Shown here in pieces: positions 14,643 to 24,800 of a DNA stretch of 39,572 bases. Numbering within the stretch: the stretch's first letter is position 1; each line of letters opens with the position of its first letter. The DNA is taken from contig NZ_NWMV01000023.1 of the NCBI RefSeq assembly GCF_002837145.1, positions 1-39,572 of the forward strand, given 5' to 3'. A program made the position numbers and the translations under genes. This stretch comes from Macromonas nakdongensis (GTDB taxonomy: Bacteria > Pseudomonadota > Gammaproteobacteria > Burkholderiales > Burkholderiaceae_C). The notes below the pieces were generated by a model. That model worked only from the letters and a program-made list of their open reading frames with translations, was not told the DNA's origin and made no database searches.

Positions 14643-15490
14643 TGCACGCGGTCGGCGATCAGCTCCCACACCGGGGTGAGGCGGCCTTCGAGGTAGGGCA
14701 GGGCGCCCAGGTCGGTGTGGCTTTCGTCGGGGCTGTGGAAGTCGCTGCCGCGCGAGGCGGCCAGGCCGAATTCCAGGGCCAGGTCGGCGTACTTGCCGTA
14801 TTCGCTGGGGGCGTGGCTGCCGGTGACCACCTCCACCCCCTGGCCGCCGTGTTCCTTGAATTCGGAAAACAGCGCGTATTCCTGGGTGGCGCTGTGGCTG
14901 TAGCGCGCCGGGTGGGCGATCACGGCCACGCCGCCGGCCTCGCGGATCCAGCGCACCGCGTCGCCCAGCCTGGCCCAGCGGTGCGGCACGAAGCCGGGTT
15001 TGCCTTCGGTCAGGTATTTGCGGAACACCTCGTTGGTTTCGCGGCACACGCCGCTTTCTACCAGAAAGCGCGCGAAGTGGGTGCGCGAGATCAGCTCTGG
15101 GTTGCCCACGTACTTGAGCGCGCCTTCGTAGGCGCCGGGGATGCCGGCCTTGGCCAGTTGTTCGCTCATTTCCTGGGCGCGCTCGCCACGGCCGCCGCGG
15201 GTGGCGGCCAGGCCTTGCAGCAGGGCCGGGTGGTCGGGGTCGAAGCCCAGGCCGACGATGTGCACCGTGACGCTGGCGAAGGTCACCGACACTTCCACCC
15301 CGGTCAGGTAGCGCAGGCCCAGCGCCTGCGCCGCCGCGCGGGCGCGGTGCTGGCCGCCGACCTCGTCGTGGTCGGTCAGCGCCCACAGCTCCACCCCGTT
15401 GGCGTGGGCGCGGGTGGCCAGGGCCTCGGGCGTCAGGGTGCCGTCGGACACGGTGGAGTGGCAGTGGAGGTCGGCGTTCAAAATGCTCAT
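14639..15490 (-). CDS. rnm: PHP-domain phosphoesterase (3',5'-nucleoside bisphosphate phosphatase / RNase AM, YciV type)
   Basis: A 283-residue PHP metal-dependent phosphoesterase. The HxH motif is DLHCHSTVSD (residues 7-16); further metal-site motifs are LTDHDEVGG, GVEVS, AHPARYSH and the terminal GSDFHSP. Length and motif order fit the YciV/TrpH group, which removes 5'-terminal nucleotides from RNA and hydrolyses 3',5'-bisphosphonucleotides. It is divergent from murJ with only 37 bp between them. A TAAAAT hexamer nine bases before the ATG suggests a very short leader. The EamA transporter gene is coupled downstream. Confidence 0.92.
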   Translation of the reverse strand: MSILNADLHCHSTVSDGTLTPEALATRAHANGVELWALTDHDEVGGQHRARAAAQALGLRYLTGVEVSVTFASVTVHIVGLGFDPDHPALLQGLAATRGGRGERAQEMSEQLAKAGIPGAYEGALKYVGNPELISRTHFARFLVESGVCRETNEVFRKYLTEGKPGFVPHRWARLGDAVRWIREAGGVAVIAHPARYSHSATQEYALFSEFKEHGGQGVEVVTGSHAPSEYGKYADLALEFGLAASRGSDFHSPDESHTDLGALPYLEGRLTPVWELIADRVQ

Positions 15491-15527
15491 ATCGAATCCA
15501 TTTTAGGGCGCCGGCTAAACTCCTGCC

Positions 15528-17090
<1,563 letters not shown>

Positions 17091-17093
17091 GCC

Positions 17094-17945
17094 ATGCGCT
17101 GGCCCCTGCAAGTCCCTTCCCCGCTCGACTACTTCACCGCCCTGGTGCAGGAGGACGAGGGTTTTCCGTTGCTGGAGGCCACGGTCGCCGTGGCCATGGA
17201 CGAGTACCCCGACCTGGACGTGCAGGCCGTGCTGGGCGAGGTGGACCAGCTGCTGGCGCGCCTGCGCCGCCGCCTGCCACCCGACGCCGGGCCCCTGCAG
17301 CGGCTGCGCCTGCTCAACCAGTTCTTTTTCCGCGACCTGGGTTTCGGTGGCAATGTCAACCATTACCACGACCCGGACAACAGCTACCTGAACGTGGTGC
17401 TGCGCAGCCGGCGCGGCATTCCCATCAGTCTGGCGGTGTTGTGGCTGGAGCTGGCGCAGGGCCTGGGGCTGCAGGCCCGTGGGGTCAATTTTCCCGGGCA
17501 CTTCATGGTGAAAGTGCACCTGCCGCAGGGCCAGGTGGTGATAGACCCGTTCACCGGTCAGTCGCTCGGCCGCGAGGACTTGTCGGAGCGGCTGGAGCCG
17601 TTCAAGCGGCGCAACGGCCTGGTCGACGAGTTCGACGTGCCGGTGGGCCTGTACCTGCAGTCGGCCCCACCGCGCGACATCCTGGCGCGGGTGTTGCGCA
17701 ACCTCAAGGAAATCCACAGCGCCCAGGAGGACTGGCCGCGCCTGATCGCGGTGCTGGACCGGCTGGTGGTGCTGCTGCCCGATGCTTGGAACGACGTGCG
17801 CGACCGCGGCCTGGCCTGGGCCGAACTGGGCCAGCCGGACCAGGCCGTGCCCGATCTGGAAGCCTACCTGGCCCACACCGACGGCCCGGTCGATGCCGAT
17901 GCCGTGGCCGAACGGCTGGCCAGCTTGCGCCGGGACCAGCACTGA
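17094..17945 (+). CDS. SirB1 family protein (transglutaminase-like domain plus TPR-like C-terminus)
   Basis: A 283-residue SirB1 protein. Characteristic segments are FFFRDLGFGGNVNHYHDPDN, YLNVVLRSRRGIPISLAVLW, GVNFPGHFMVKV and VIDPFTGQSL. The transglutaminase-like core would have Cys/His catalysis, but no Cys is visible in the corresponding stretch, so enzyme activity is unlikely. The C-terminal ~80 residues form a TPR-like helical repeat. It is co-transcribed with murJ at a 3-bp gap. The molecular role of the family is poorly known. It converges on the sensor kinase gene. Confidence 0.9.
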   Translation: MRWPLQVPSPLDYFTALVQEDEGFPLLEATVAVAMDEYPDLDVQAVLGEVDQLLARLRRRLPPDAGPLQRLRLLNQFFFRDLGFGGNVNHYHDPDNSYLNVVLRSRRGIPISLAVLWLELAQGLGLQARGVNFPGHFMVKVHLPQGQVVIDPFTGQSLGREDLSERLEPFKRRNGLVDEFDVPVGLYLQSAPPRDILARVLRNLKEIHSAQEDWPRLIAVLDRLVVLLPDAWNDVRDRGLAWAELGQPDQAVPDLEAYLAHTDGPVDADAVAERLASLRRDQH

Positions 17946-17977
17946 GCCTCGGCCGGCGGGGCCGCGGCGCGGTGGGC

Positions 17978-19372
17978 TCAGGGCCGTGGGTGTGACGGCA
18001 ACTCGATGGTGAAGGTGTTGCAGCCGGCGAGCGAGCTGGCGTGCACCCGGCCGCCGTGCGCCTGGGCGATGGCCTGCGTGATCGACAGGCCCAGACCCGC
18101 GCCATCGGAGTCGAGGTGCACCCGCGCTTTGTCGGCCCGGAAAAAACGGTCGAACAGGCGCGGCAGCACGTCGGGGGCGATGGTGTCGCCCTGGTTGCGC
18201 ACGCCGATGTGCACGCCGCCTTCGGGGTGGGGCTGGAGTTGCACCACGATGTCGCTGTGGGCTTGGGCGTGGCGCAGCGCGTTGGACAACAGGTTGCCGA
18301 TGGCACGGCGCAGCATCAGGGCATCGCCGGTGACCTGGGCCTGCCCTTGCAGCACCAGGCGCACCTGGCGGTCTTCGGCCAGGGCTTCGTAGAAGTCGAA
18401 CAGGGCCTGTACCTCGTGGGCCAGGTCGATGGTGGTGGGGTGGGGGATGGCCAGCGAGCCGTTCTCGGCCTTGGCCAGCAGCAGCATGTCGCTGACCGTG
18501 CGCGCCAGGCGCTGCAACTCCTCGCGGTTGGACGCCAGCGTGTCGCGGTAGGTGCCCAGTTCCCGGCTGCGCGACAGCACCACCTCGGTCTGGGTCAGCA
18601 GGTTGTTGAGCGGGGTGCGCAGTTCGTGCGCCAGGTCGGAAGAAAAATCGCTCAGGCGCTCGAAGTCGCCTTGCAGGCGCTGCAGCATGTCGTTCAGGGA
18701 GTGGGCCAGATTGGCCAGTTCCGGCGGGATGGCCTCCACGTCCATGCGCTGGTCCAGCCGATGGGCCGTGACCCGTTGCGCCTGGGCCTGCATGCGGCGC
18801 AGTGGCCGCAGGCCGGCGCGGGCGGCCCACCACCCCAGCAGGCCGCTCACCCCCACCCCCAGCAGCAGGTACAGCCACAGGGACTGGTGCAAGTCGGCCA
18901 GAAAGTGGGCGTGGTGGGCGGTGTCGATGGCGGCGATCACCCGCGTCTGGTCGGGCAGGGCCGGCCCCGACAGCGGGGCCGCGATGCCTTGGTAGCTGGC
19001 GTGGCCGTCGTGCCAGTTCACCAGGGCGTTGTCGTGGATGGCGCTGGGGGCTTGCTGCAGCAAGGTGGGGGGAAACTCCACATCCGCGGGCGCGTACAGC
19101 GCGGGGCCCGGGCCGGCGTCGATGCGCACGTACAGGCCGGGGTGGTTCTGCAGTGCAACGTGGAGCCGTTCGCGCAGCTGTTCCCACGAGGCCGCGTGCG
19201 CCGCCAGGCCTTGCACCAGGTGGATCTTGTCCTGCAGGGTGTCGCGGTCCAGCTCGGAAAAGTGGCGGGTGATGGCCGCCGACATGAAGGCCGCCATGCC
19301 CAGCAAGAGCACGGCGGACGCCAGCACGTACCAGCCGGTCAGGCGGACGGTGAGGGGCAGCCGGGGCATCAT
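17978..19372 (-). CDS. Heavy-metal-type sensor histidine kinase (CusS/IrlS-like)
   Basis: A 464-residue membrane kinase. The first membrane segment is near residues 10-30, followed by a periplasmic domain of about 140 residues containing several His. A second membrane segment ([18 protein letters not shown]) precedes HAMP. The H-box is [15 protein letters not shown], the N-box NLLSNALRH, and the G-box DGAGLGLSI. The ATG at 19372 overlaps the response-regulator stop as ATGA. The divergent multicopper oxidase, cupredoxin and CusF-like genes make copper the likely signal, sensed in the periplasm; that is inference. Confidence 0.93.
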   Translation of the reverse strand: MMPRLPLTVRLTGWYVLASAVLLLGMAAFMSAAITRHFSELDRDTLQDKIHLVQGLAAHAASWEQLRERLHVALQNHPGLYVRIDAGPGPALYAPADVEFPPTLLQQAPSAIHDNALVNWHDGHASYQGIAAPLSGPALPDQTRVIAAIDTAHHAHFLADLHQSLWLYLLLGVGVSGLLGWWAARAGLRPLRRMQAQAQRVTAHRLDQRMDVEAIPPELANLAHSLNDMLQRLQGDFERLSDFSSDLAHELRTPLNNLLTQTEVVLSRSRELGTYRDTLASNREELQRLARTVSDMLLLAKAENGSLAIPHPTTIDLAHEVQALFDFYEALAEDRQVRLVLQGQAQVTGDALMLRRAIGNLLSNALRHAQAHSDIVVQLQPHPEGGVHIGVRNQGDTIAPDVLPRLFDRFFRADKARVHLDSDGAGLGLSITQAIAQAHGGRVHASSLAGCNTFTIELPSHPRP

Positions 19373-20055
19373 GCCGTGGCGGTCGGGTGTTCCAGCACGT
19401 AGCCCATGCCGCGCACGGTCTGGATCAGCTTCGGTTCGTGCCCGTCGTCGATCTTCGAGCGCAGGCGGCGCACGGCCACTTCGATGACGTTGGTGTCGGA
19501 ATCGAAATTCATGTCCCACACCTGCGAGGCGATCAGCGAGCGCGGCAGCACCTCGCCCTGGCGCCGCATCAGCAACTCCAGCAGCCCGAACTCCTTGGCC
19601 GTCAGGTCGATGCGCTGGCCCCCGCGGGTGACCCGGCGGCGCAGCAGGTCCAGCACCAGGTCGGCCACCTGCAGGGTGGTGGGTTCGGTGCCGGTGCGGC
19701 CGCGGCGCAACAGGGTGCGCACCCGGGCCAGCAGTTCGGCGAAGGAAAATGGCTTGACCAAGTAGTCGTCGGCGCCCAGTTCCAGTCCCTTGACCCGGTC
19801 TTCCACCTCGTCGCGGGCGGTCAGGAAGAGCACCGGCATTTCATGCCCATCCTGGCGCAAGCGCTGCAGCACCTGCCAGCCGTTGAGCCCGGGCAACATC
19901 ACGTCCAGAATGAGCAGGTCGTGGTGCCCTGTGCGGGCCGCGTGCAGGCCGTCGCTGCCGTTGTTGACCCAGTCCACGGTGAAGCCTGCTTCCTGCAGCC
20001 CCTGCTGCAGGTATTCGCCGGCCTTGGCTTCGTCTTCGACGATCAGTACTTTCAT
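19369..20055 (-). CDS. Heavy-metal response regulator, OmpR family (CusR/CopR-like)
   Basis: A 228-residue receiver plus winged-helix DNA-binding protein. The acidic pocket is Glu7/Asp8, the phosphorylated residue Asp51 ([10 protein letters not shown]), and the conserved Lys lies in YLVKPF. The C-terminal output domain contains the [15 protein letters not shown] recognition region typical of the CusR/CopR/IrlR group. ATG 20055 is chosen because MKVLIVEDE is the family start and AGGAG lies nine bases upstream; the frame is open another 34 codons. GACAAT at 20077-20082 (complement) is a possible -10, and the regulator box at 20106-20119 lies just upstream, suggesting autoregulation. Confidence 0.95.
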   Translation of the reverse strand: MKVLIVEDEAKAGEYLQQGLQEAGFTVDWVNNGSDGLHAARTGHHDLLILDVMLPGLNGWQVLQRLRQDGHEMPVLFLTARDEVEDRVKGLELGADDYLVKPFSFAELLARVRTLLRRGRTGTEPTTLQVADLVLDLLRRRVTRGGQRIDLTAKEFGLLELLMRRQGEVLPRSLIASQVWDMNFDSDTNVIEVAVRRLRSKIDDGHEPKLIQTVRGMGYVLEHPTATA

Positions 20056-20105
20056 GCGGGGCCACTCCTGGGTGCGATTGTCCACCCGCCCGCCGGGCCG
20101 GCAGA

Positions 20106-20119
20106 TGACGAATTTGTAA
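20106..20119. promoter_or_regulatory. Predicted copper response-regulator box (TGAC-N6-GTAA)
   Basis: TGACGAATTTGTAA reads TTACAAATTCGTCA on the other strand, one base off the TTAC-N6-GTAA inverted repeat of CopR/CusR-type boxes. It lies between the divergent regulator and copper-resistance genes. If CACAAT at 20153-20158 is the -10 of the rightward operon, the box is centred near -52, a usual place for an activator. Confidence 0.55.
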
Positions 20120-20193
20120 TCTTCGGGCCATGTTGCGGTCAGGGGGCGGACCCACAATCGGGGCCTTGTTCACAGCCGAAAGGTGTCCTCGGT

Positions 20194-21306
20194 ATGCGGG
20201 GTTCTTATGGATTCGGGCCGCTGCGGCCCTGGTTGCTGGGTCTGCTGTGCTGGCCGGTACTGGGGTGGGCCCAGGCGACCGGTGCCGATGCGGCACGGGC
20301 ATGGCGCGAGGCCAACGACGCGGTCGGCCAGTTCCCACGCGGCCACGCCGACGTGCTGAAGTGGGAGCGGGCCCAAGCGCCGCAGACCGGTGGTGTCGCC
20401 ACGGCCCAGTCGCCGGCAGGGCTGGCTTTGGCTACCGCCGAAGCGGCCGTGCGCCAGGCTTGGCACGCGCACCGCGATCTGCAGCGCCCCCTGGCCCGCC
20501 TGGGCGCCCAGAACGTGGACCGGATCGCCCAGGGCCGCTGGCTGGAGCTGGAACCCGGCGTGATCCGGCGTGTCGAGGATTTTGACGAAGTTGTCGAGGT
20601 CGCAGTCCAGGCACGCAAAGCCTGGACCGAGGCCGTGGCCAGCCGTCAGGCGGTGCAACACCTGCGCGCTGCCCAGGAGGCGGCCCACGCCGCCAGCGAA
20701 TTGGGCCGCCGGATGGTGCAAGTGGGCAATTGGAGCGCCCTGCAAAACACCCCGGCGCAACTGGCCCTGGCCACCGCGCAGACGGACCTGCGGCGTGCAC
20801 AGGTCGCGGCCACCCAGGCCCAGGCCCGCTTGCTCAAGGTCCTGCAGCTCGCCGGCCTCCACGCGGTGGCGGCCCTGCCAGACCAGTTGCCCGAACCACC
20901 GAGCGGCACCCTGAGCGAAGCCGAGTTCCAGCAGCGCCAGGCCCGCATCCAAGCCCAACTGCCCCGCGCCAGTGCCCTGGCACACCAAGCCCTGGCCCCT
21001 GTGGCCTTCGAGGCCTACCAGGGCGCCCACGCCATCGCGCGCAGCGCCCGCGACGACGTGCTCAACCTCAAGACCTTCGTTACCGACGAAACGGTGCTGC
21101 ACTACAACGGCATGCTCAAAAGCACCTGGGAGTTGCTGGGCGCCGCCCAGAGCCAGTCCCTCGCCGTGGCCAGTGCCATCGCCGCCCAGCGCGATTTTGA
21201 AATCGCCCAGATCGACCTGCACTGGCTGTTGCTGGGGGGCTTGCCCGATCCCCTGGTGAGCCTGGGCGGCGGCGCGGCCGAAGCCGCCAGCCCAGCCGCG
21301 CACTGA
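20194..21306 (+). CDS. TolC-like outer-membrane efflux family protein (short form)
   Basis: A 370-residue exported protein whose signal peptide ends near GWAQA. The mature part is almost entirely Ala/Gln/Arg-rich helix with long coiled-coil segments, as in TolC/OEP proteins. One example is AAQEAAHAASELGRRMVQVG followed by TPAQLALATAQTDLRRAQ. It is shorter than typical OEP proteins (420-480 residues) and the beta-barrel segments are not obvious, so it may not form a complete channel. ATG 20194 has AAAGGTG upstream. It heads the copper operon, but no RND or membrane-fusion partner is in the window. Confidence 0.75.
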   Translation: MRGSYGFGPLRPWLLGLLCWPVLGWAQATGADAARAWREANDAVGQFPRGHADVLKWERAQAPQTGGVATAQSPAGLALATAEAAVRQAWHAHRDLQRPLARLGAQNVDRIAQGRWLELEPGVIRRVEDFDEVVEVAVQARKAWTEAVASRQAVQHLRAAQEAAHAASELGRRMVQVGNWSALQNTPAQLALATAQTDLRRAQVAATQAQARLLKVLQLAGLHAVAALPDQLPEPPSGTLSEAEFQQRQARIQAQLPRASALAHQALAPVAFEAYQGAHAIARSARDDVLNLKTFVTDETVLHYNGMLKSTWELLGAAQSQSLAVASAIAAQRDFEIAQIDLHWLLLGGLPDPLVSLGGGAAEAASPAAH

Positions 21307-21322
21307 GAAAGCCCATCCGAAC

Positions 21323-22732
21323 ATGTCTTCCCCTTCCCGACGCCAATTCTTCGCCGGTGCCCTGGCCACGGTGGCCGGTGCGTCCGTGGCCCGCGCGGCC
21401 CTGGCCGGCTTGCCCGAGCCCGTGATCCAGACCTCGGTCGCCACCGCGCCGCCCCTGGTGCCCCACACCGGCCGGCCCTACAACCCGGTGGTCACGCTCA
21501 ACGGCTGGACCCTGCCCTGGCGCATGAACCAGGGCGTGAAGGAATTTCACCTGGTGGCCGAGCCCGTGGTGCGCGAAGTCGCGCCCGGCTTCAAGGTCAA
21601 CATGTGGGGCTACAACGGCCAGAGCCCCGGGCCCACCATCGAGGTGGTCGAAGGCGACCGGGTTCGACTCTTCGTCACCAACAGGTTGCCCGAACACACC
21701 ACCGTCCACTGGCACGGCCAACGCCTGCCCAGCGGCATGGACGGTGTGGGCGGCCTGACGCAGCCGCACATTCCGGTCGGTAAAACTTTTGTGTATGAGT
21801 TTGAAGCCCGCCGCCCCGGCACCTTCATGTACCACCCGCACGCCGACGAAATGGTGCAGATGGCCATGGGCATGATGGGCATGTGGATCACCCACCCCAA
21901 GACCCCACACCCGCACATCGGCGAGGTGGACCGCGACTTCTGCTTCCTGCTCAACGCCTTCGACGTGGAGCCCGGCAGCAAAACGCCCAAGGTCAACACC
22001 ATGACCGACTTCAACATCTGGTGCTGGAACAGCCGCGTGTTCCCGGCCATCGACAGCCTGAACGTGCGCTTGAACGACAAGGTCCGCATCCGGGTGGGCA
22101 ACCTGACCATGACCAACCACCCCATCCACGTGCATGGGCACGAATTCACCGTCACCGGCACCGATGGCGGGCCCACCCCGCCGGCCAGCCGCTGGCCCGA
22201 AGTCACCGTCGATGTGGCGGTGGGCCAGATGCGGCAGGTGGAGTTCGTGGCCGACGAGCTGGGCGACTGGGCTTTCCATTGCCACAAGAGCCACCACACC
22301 ATGGGCGCCATGGGGCACGCGGTGCCCACCATGATCGGTGTTGACCACCGCGGCCTAGTCGGCAAAATCCAGAAAGTGGTGTCCGACTACATGCTGATGG
22401 GCGAGCGCGGCATGGCCGACATGGGCGAGATGGAAATGCCCATCCCCGACAACACCGCCCCCATGATGAGCGGCACCGGGCCCTTCGGTGCGTTGGAGAT
22501 GGGCGGTATGTTCAGCGTGCTCAAGGTCCGGAAAGACCAGAAACCCGGCGATTATTCGGATCAGGGCTGGTTCCAGCACCCCGCAGGCAGCGTGGCCCGC
22601 GAATACACCGGCCCGGTGGGGCAGCCGCTGCGCCCGCCCAACGGCACGACCCCATCGGCCGCACCCAGTCAGAAACCTTTGGCCACCGCGCCACTCCAAG
22701 CACGCAAGCCGCACGCCCACGGCGGCCACTGA
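21323..22732 (+). CDS. Tat-exported multicopper oxidase
   Basis: A 469-residue periplasmic multicopper oxidase. The Tat motif SRRQFFAG is at residues 5-12. All four copper motifs are present: HWHG (129-132), HPH (171-173), HPIHVHGH (266-273) and HCHKSHHTMGAM (319-330). Type 1 copper would be held by His266, Cys320, His325 and Met330. CueO/CopA-like members oxidise Cu(I) to less toxic Cu(II). A Met-rich stretch after the last motif (MGERGMADMGEMEMP) could feed Cu(I). The gene is 16 bp after the TolC-like gene and 18 bp before the cupredoxin. Confidence 0.95.
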   Translation: MSSPSRRQFFAGALATVAGASVARAALAGLPEPVIQTSVATAPPLVPHTGRPYNPVVTLNGWTLPWRMNQGVKEFHLVAEPVVREVAPGFKVNMWGYNGQSPGPTIEVVEGDRVRLFVTNRLPEHTTVHWHGQRLPSGMDGVGGLTQPHIPVGKTFVYEFEARRPGTFMYHPHADEMVQMAMGMMGMWITHPKTPHPHIGEVDRDFCFLLNAFDVEPGSKTPKVNTMTDFNIWCWNSRVFPAIDSLNVRLNDKVRIRVGNLTMTNHPIHVHGHEFTVTGTDGGPTPPASRWPEVTVDVAVGQMRQVEFVADELGDWAFHCHKSHHTMGAMGHAVPTMIGVDHRGLVGKIQKVVSDYMLMGERGMADMGEMEMPIPDNTAPMMSGTGPFGALEMGGMFSVLKVRKDQKPGDYSDQGWFQHPAGSVAREYTGPVGQPLRPPNGTTPSAAPSQKPLATAPLQARKPHAHGGH

Positions 22733-22750
22733 CCTGTGTTGTTCCTTCCC

Positions 22751-23245
22751 ATGAAACCCATGCGCCACTCCATCCTTTCCTTCATCGCCATGCTGGCCCT
22801 GGCCGGGTCTGGCGCCGCGCTCGCCGCCGGCAACCACGCGGGTGGCCACGGCCACGGCGGTGCCGAAACCGCCATCGGCCAGCCCGGCGTCGCGGCCCAG
22901 GTCGTGCGCACCATCACCGTCGACATGAACGACACCATGCGCTACACGCCCGCCCAGATCCGCGTCAAGCGGGGCGAGACCATCCGATTCGTCGTCAAGA
23001 ACAGCGGCCAGATCAAGCACGAAATGAGCTTGGGCACCGAAAAAGACCTGCTCGAACACTTGGAGGTGATGAAGAAATTCCCGGACATGGAGCACGACGA
23101 GCCCGGCAAAGTCACCCTGGCGCCGGGCCAGCAGGGCGAAATCGTCTGGAAGTTCACCCAAGCCGGCACCGTCCACTTTGGCTGCCTCATGCCTGGCCAC
23201 TACGAGGGCGGCATGAAGGGGGCGATCCGCGTCGGCAAGCCCTGA
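22751..23245 (+). CDS. Cupredoxin (plastocyanin/azurin-like) copper protein
   Basis: A 164-residue exported blue-copper-type protein. A signal peptide (residues 1-26, ending AALAA) is followed by a His/Gly-rich stretch (HAGGHGHGG), then a single cupredoxin domain. Predicted type 1 ligands are His90 (IKHEMS), Cys145, His150 and Met155 (C-x4-H-x4-M). It resembles CopI-like cupredoxins of copper-resistance operons. No start has a clear Shine-Dalgarno; GTG 22736 and ATG 22760 are alternatives. Confidence 0.93.
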   Translation: MKPMRHSILSFIAMLALAGSGAALAAGNHAGGHGHGGAETAIGQPGVAAQVVRTITVDMNDTMRYTPAQIRVKRGETIRFVVKNSGQIKHEMSLGTEKDLLEHLEVMKKFPDMEHDEPGKVTLAPGQQGEIVWKFTQAGTVHFGCLMPGHYEGGMKGAIRVGKP

Positions 23246-23271
23246 AGCCGCGCCCAGGAAAGGCCCATGCC

Positions 23272-23751
23272 ATGAAAACCCGCTTCCCTTTGAACCCCAC
23301 CCGCCGTGCCTGCTTGCTGGGCATGGCCGCCCTGGCAGCCACCCCCTGGGCGCTGGCTGCCAAGCCCGCCGCCACCCCGGTCGAGGTCTGGAAAGACCCG
23401 AACTGCGGCTGCTGCCAGGACTGGATTGCCCACCTGGAACAGAACGGTTTTGCCGTCACCGTCCAGGACCGGGGCAACACCGCCGCCCGCGCCCGTCTGG
23501 GCATGCCGCAGAAATTCGGCTCCTGCCACACCGCGCTGGTGCAGGGCTATGTGATCGAAGGCCACGTGCCCGCGGCCGACATCCGGCGTTTGCTCCAAGA
23601 CCGGCCCAAGGCCTTGGGACTGGCGGTGCCGGGCATGCCGATCGGCTCGCCCGGCATGGACGGGCCCGCCTACGGCGGCCGCCGCGATCCCTACCAAGTG
23701 CTGCTGGTGCAGCGGGACGGATCGTCCCAAGTTTTCAAATCGTACGCGTAA
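23272..23751 (+). CDS. DUF411 metal-binding protein
   Basis: A 159-residue DUF411 protein with a leader peptide (TRRACLLGMAALAATPWALA). The family core is clear: VEVWKDPNCGCCQDW with Cys45, Cys47 and Cys48, then KFGSCHTALVQGYVIEGHVP. DUF411 proteins are frequent in copper and silver resistance clusters and are presumed periplasmic metal binders. The gene continues the copper operon (26 bp after the cupredoxin, 9 bp before the CusF-like gene). Confidence 0.93.
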   Translation: MKTRFPLNPTRRACLLGMAALAATPWALAAKPAATPVEVWKDPNCGCCQDWIAHLEQNGFAVTVQDRGNTAARARLGMPQKFGSCHTALVQGYVIEGHVPAADIRRLLQDRPKALGLAVPGMPIGSPGMDGPAYGGRRDPYQVLLVQRDGSSQVFKSYA

Positions 23752-23760
23752 GGAGCCGAC

Positions 23761-24105
23761 ATGACACCCTTGCAGCAGATGCTCGCCATCGCGGCCTTGA
23801 CCCTGGGCACCGCCGTCCCCATCGGTGGCCTGGCGCAAACCGCCACCGACCACCACGCCCACGCGGCCGCCCCCGCATCGGCCGACCTGACCGAAGGCGA
23901 GGTGAAGAAGGTAGACCTTGCAGCCGGCAAGGTCACCATCAAGCATGGCCCCATCGCGAGCTTGGACATGCCCGGCATGACCATGGTGTTCGCCGCCCAG
24001 GACCCAGCCGCCTTGGCCCAGCTCCAACCGGGCGACAAGATCCGCTTCCAGGTCACGCTGGAGGGCAAAAAAATGGTGGTGTCGGACATCCAGTCCGCTC
24101 CCTGA
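23761..24105 (+). CDS. CusF-like periplasmic copper chaperone
   Basis: A 114-residue protein with a signal peptide (ending GGLAQ), a His-rich linker (DHHAHA) and a CusF/EcfF-type OB-fold. His62, Met73 and Met75 are spaced exactly like the CusF ligands His36, Met47 and Met49. The position of the CusF capping Trp44 is Met70 (SLDMPGMTM). CusF delivers Cu(I) or Ag(I) to an RND pump; no pump is present here, so the partner may be the multicopper oxidase or the cupredoxin. Confidence 0.9.
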   Translation: MTPLQQMLAIAALTLGTAVPIGGLAQTATDHHAHAAAPASADLTEGEVKKVDLAAGKVTIKHGPIASLDMPGMTMVFAAQDPAALAQLQPGDKIRFQVTLEGKKMVVSDIQSAP

Positions 24106-24191
24106 CGGTGGGCCCGATCGGTGTGCCCCGCGGCCGTGGCTGCCCGTTGCACGCTGCCGCCATTGTGATGTGACCCGAACCGGAGACAACC

Positions 24192-24701
24192 ATGACCGAC
24201 ATCCGCAACACCCTGGTGGCCTTGTGTGTGGCCAGCGCCGCGCTGGGGGCTCTGGCACAAAGCGCCGACGAGCACAAAGACCACCATCCGGCCGATGCCG
24301 GGGCGCCGGCCCAGGCGGTCAAGCCGCCGGTGCAGTCGCCCGCCCAGACGGCGCCGGCTTCGGCACAGAACGCCGCCGGCATGGCCCACATGGACCAGCA
24401 CATGAAGTCCATGCAAGTCATGCACGACAAGATGGTGGCGGCCAAAACCCCCGAAGAGCGCCAAGCCCTGATGGCCGAGCACATGCGGCTGATGCAGCAG
24501 GGCATGGCCATGATGAAAGACATGGGCGGCATGGGCGGCAAAGGCCCCATGGCGGGCATGCCCAGTGGTGCAGGCATGGGTGGCAACATGGCCGATCGCC
24601 AGCAGACGCTGGAAAAGCGCATGGACATGATGGAGTCCATGATGCAGATGATGATGGACCGGCTGCCCGCCGGGGCCCAGGCGCCCGCAGCGCCGAAATG
24701 A
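24192..24701 (+). CDS. Met-rich exported protein, probable periplasmic copper binder
   Basis: A 169-residue protein with a signal peptide (ending GALAQ), a His/Asp segment (DEHKDHHPAD), a Pro/Ala linker, and a strongly Met-rich domain: 27 Met in total, in MxxM, MxM and GGMGG patterns. Examples are MAHMDQHMKSMQVMHDKM and MDMMESMMQMMM. Met clusters bind Cu(I) in periplasmic copper proteins. It has GGAG before the ATG and follows the CusF-like gene by 86 bp. No named family is recognised. The function is inferred from composition and position. Confidence 0.8.
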   Translation: MTDIRNTLVALCVASAALGALAQSADEHKDHHPADAGAPAQAVKPPVQSPAQTAPASAQNAAGMAHMDQHMKSMQVMHDKMVAAKTPEERQALMAEHMRLMQQGMAMMKDMGGMGGKGPMAGMPSGAGMGGNMADRQQTLEKRMDMMESMMQMMMDRLPAGAQAPAAPK

Positions 24702-24750
24702 ACGACCCCGCCGGGCTGGTGGCAAGCCGCTCAAGCCCGCCCCAGGCGTG

Positions 24751-24772
24751 AAAAAGGCCCGTTGCCGGGCCT
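24751..24772 (-). terminator. Rho-independent terminator of purM
   Basis: On the minus strand AGGCCCG-GCAA-CGGGCCT is followed by TTTT. The 7-bp stem with a GCAA loop lies 28 bp past the purM stop. It has no T-run on the plus strand, so it serves mainly the leftward transcript. Confidence 0.85.
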
Positions 24773-24800
24773 GATCGGGTCAAGTGGGGTAAGGGGACGC

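Noticed and set aside
19369..20157. Longer start for the response regulator
   Set aside because: The extra 34 residues would precede the conserved MKVLIVEDE start and cover the promoter and Shine-Dalgarno region. ATG 20055 has AGGAG at proper spacing.
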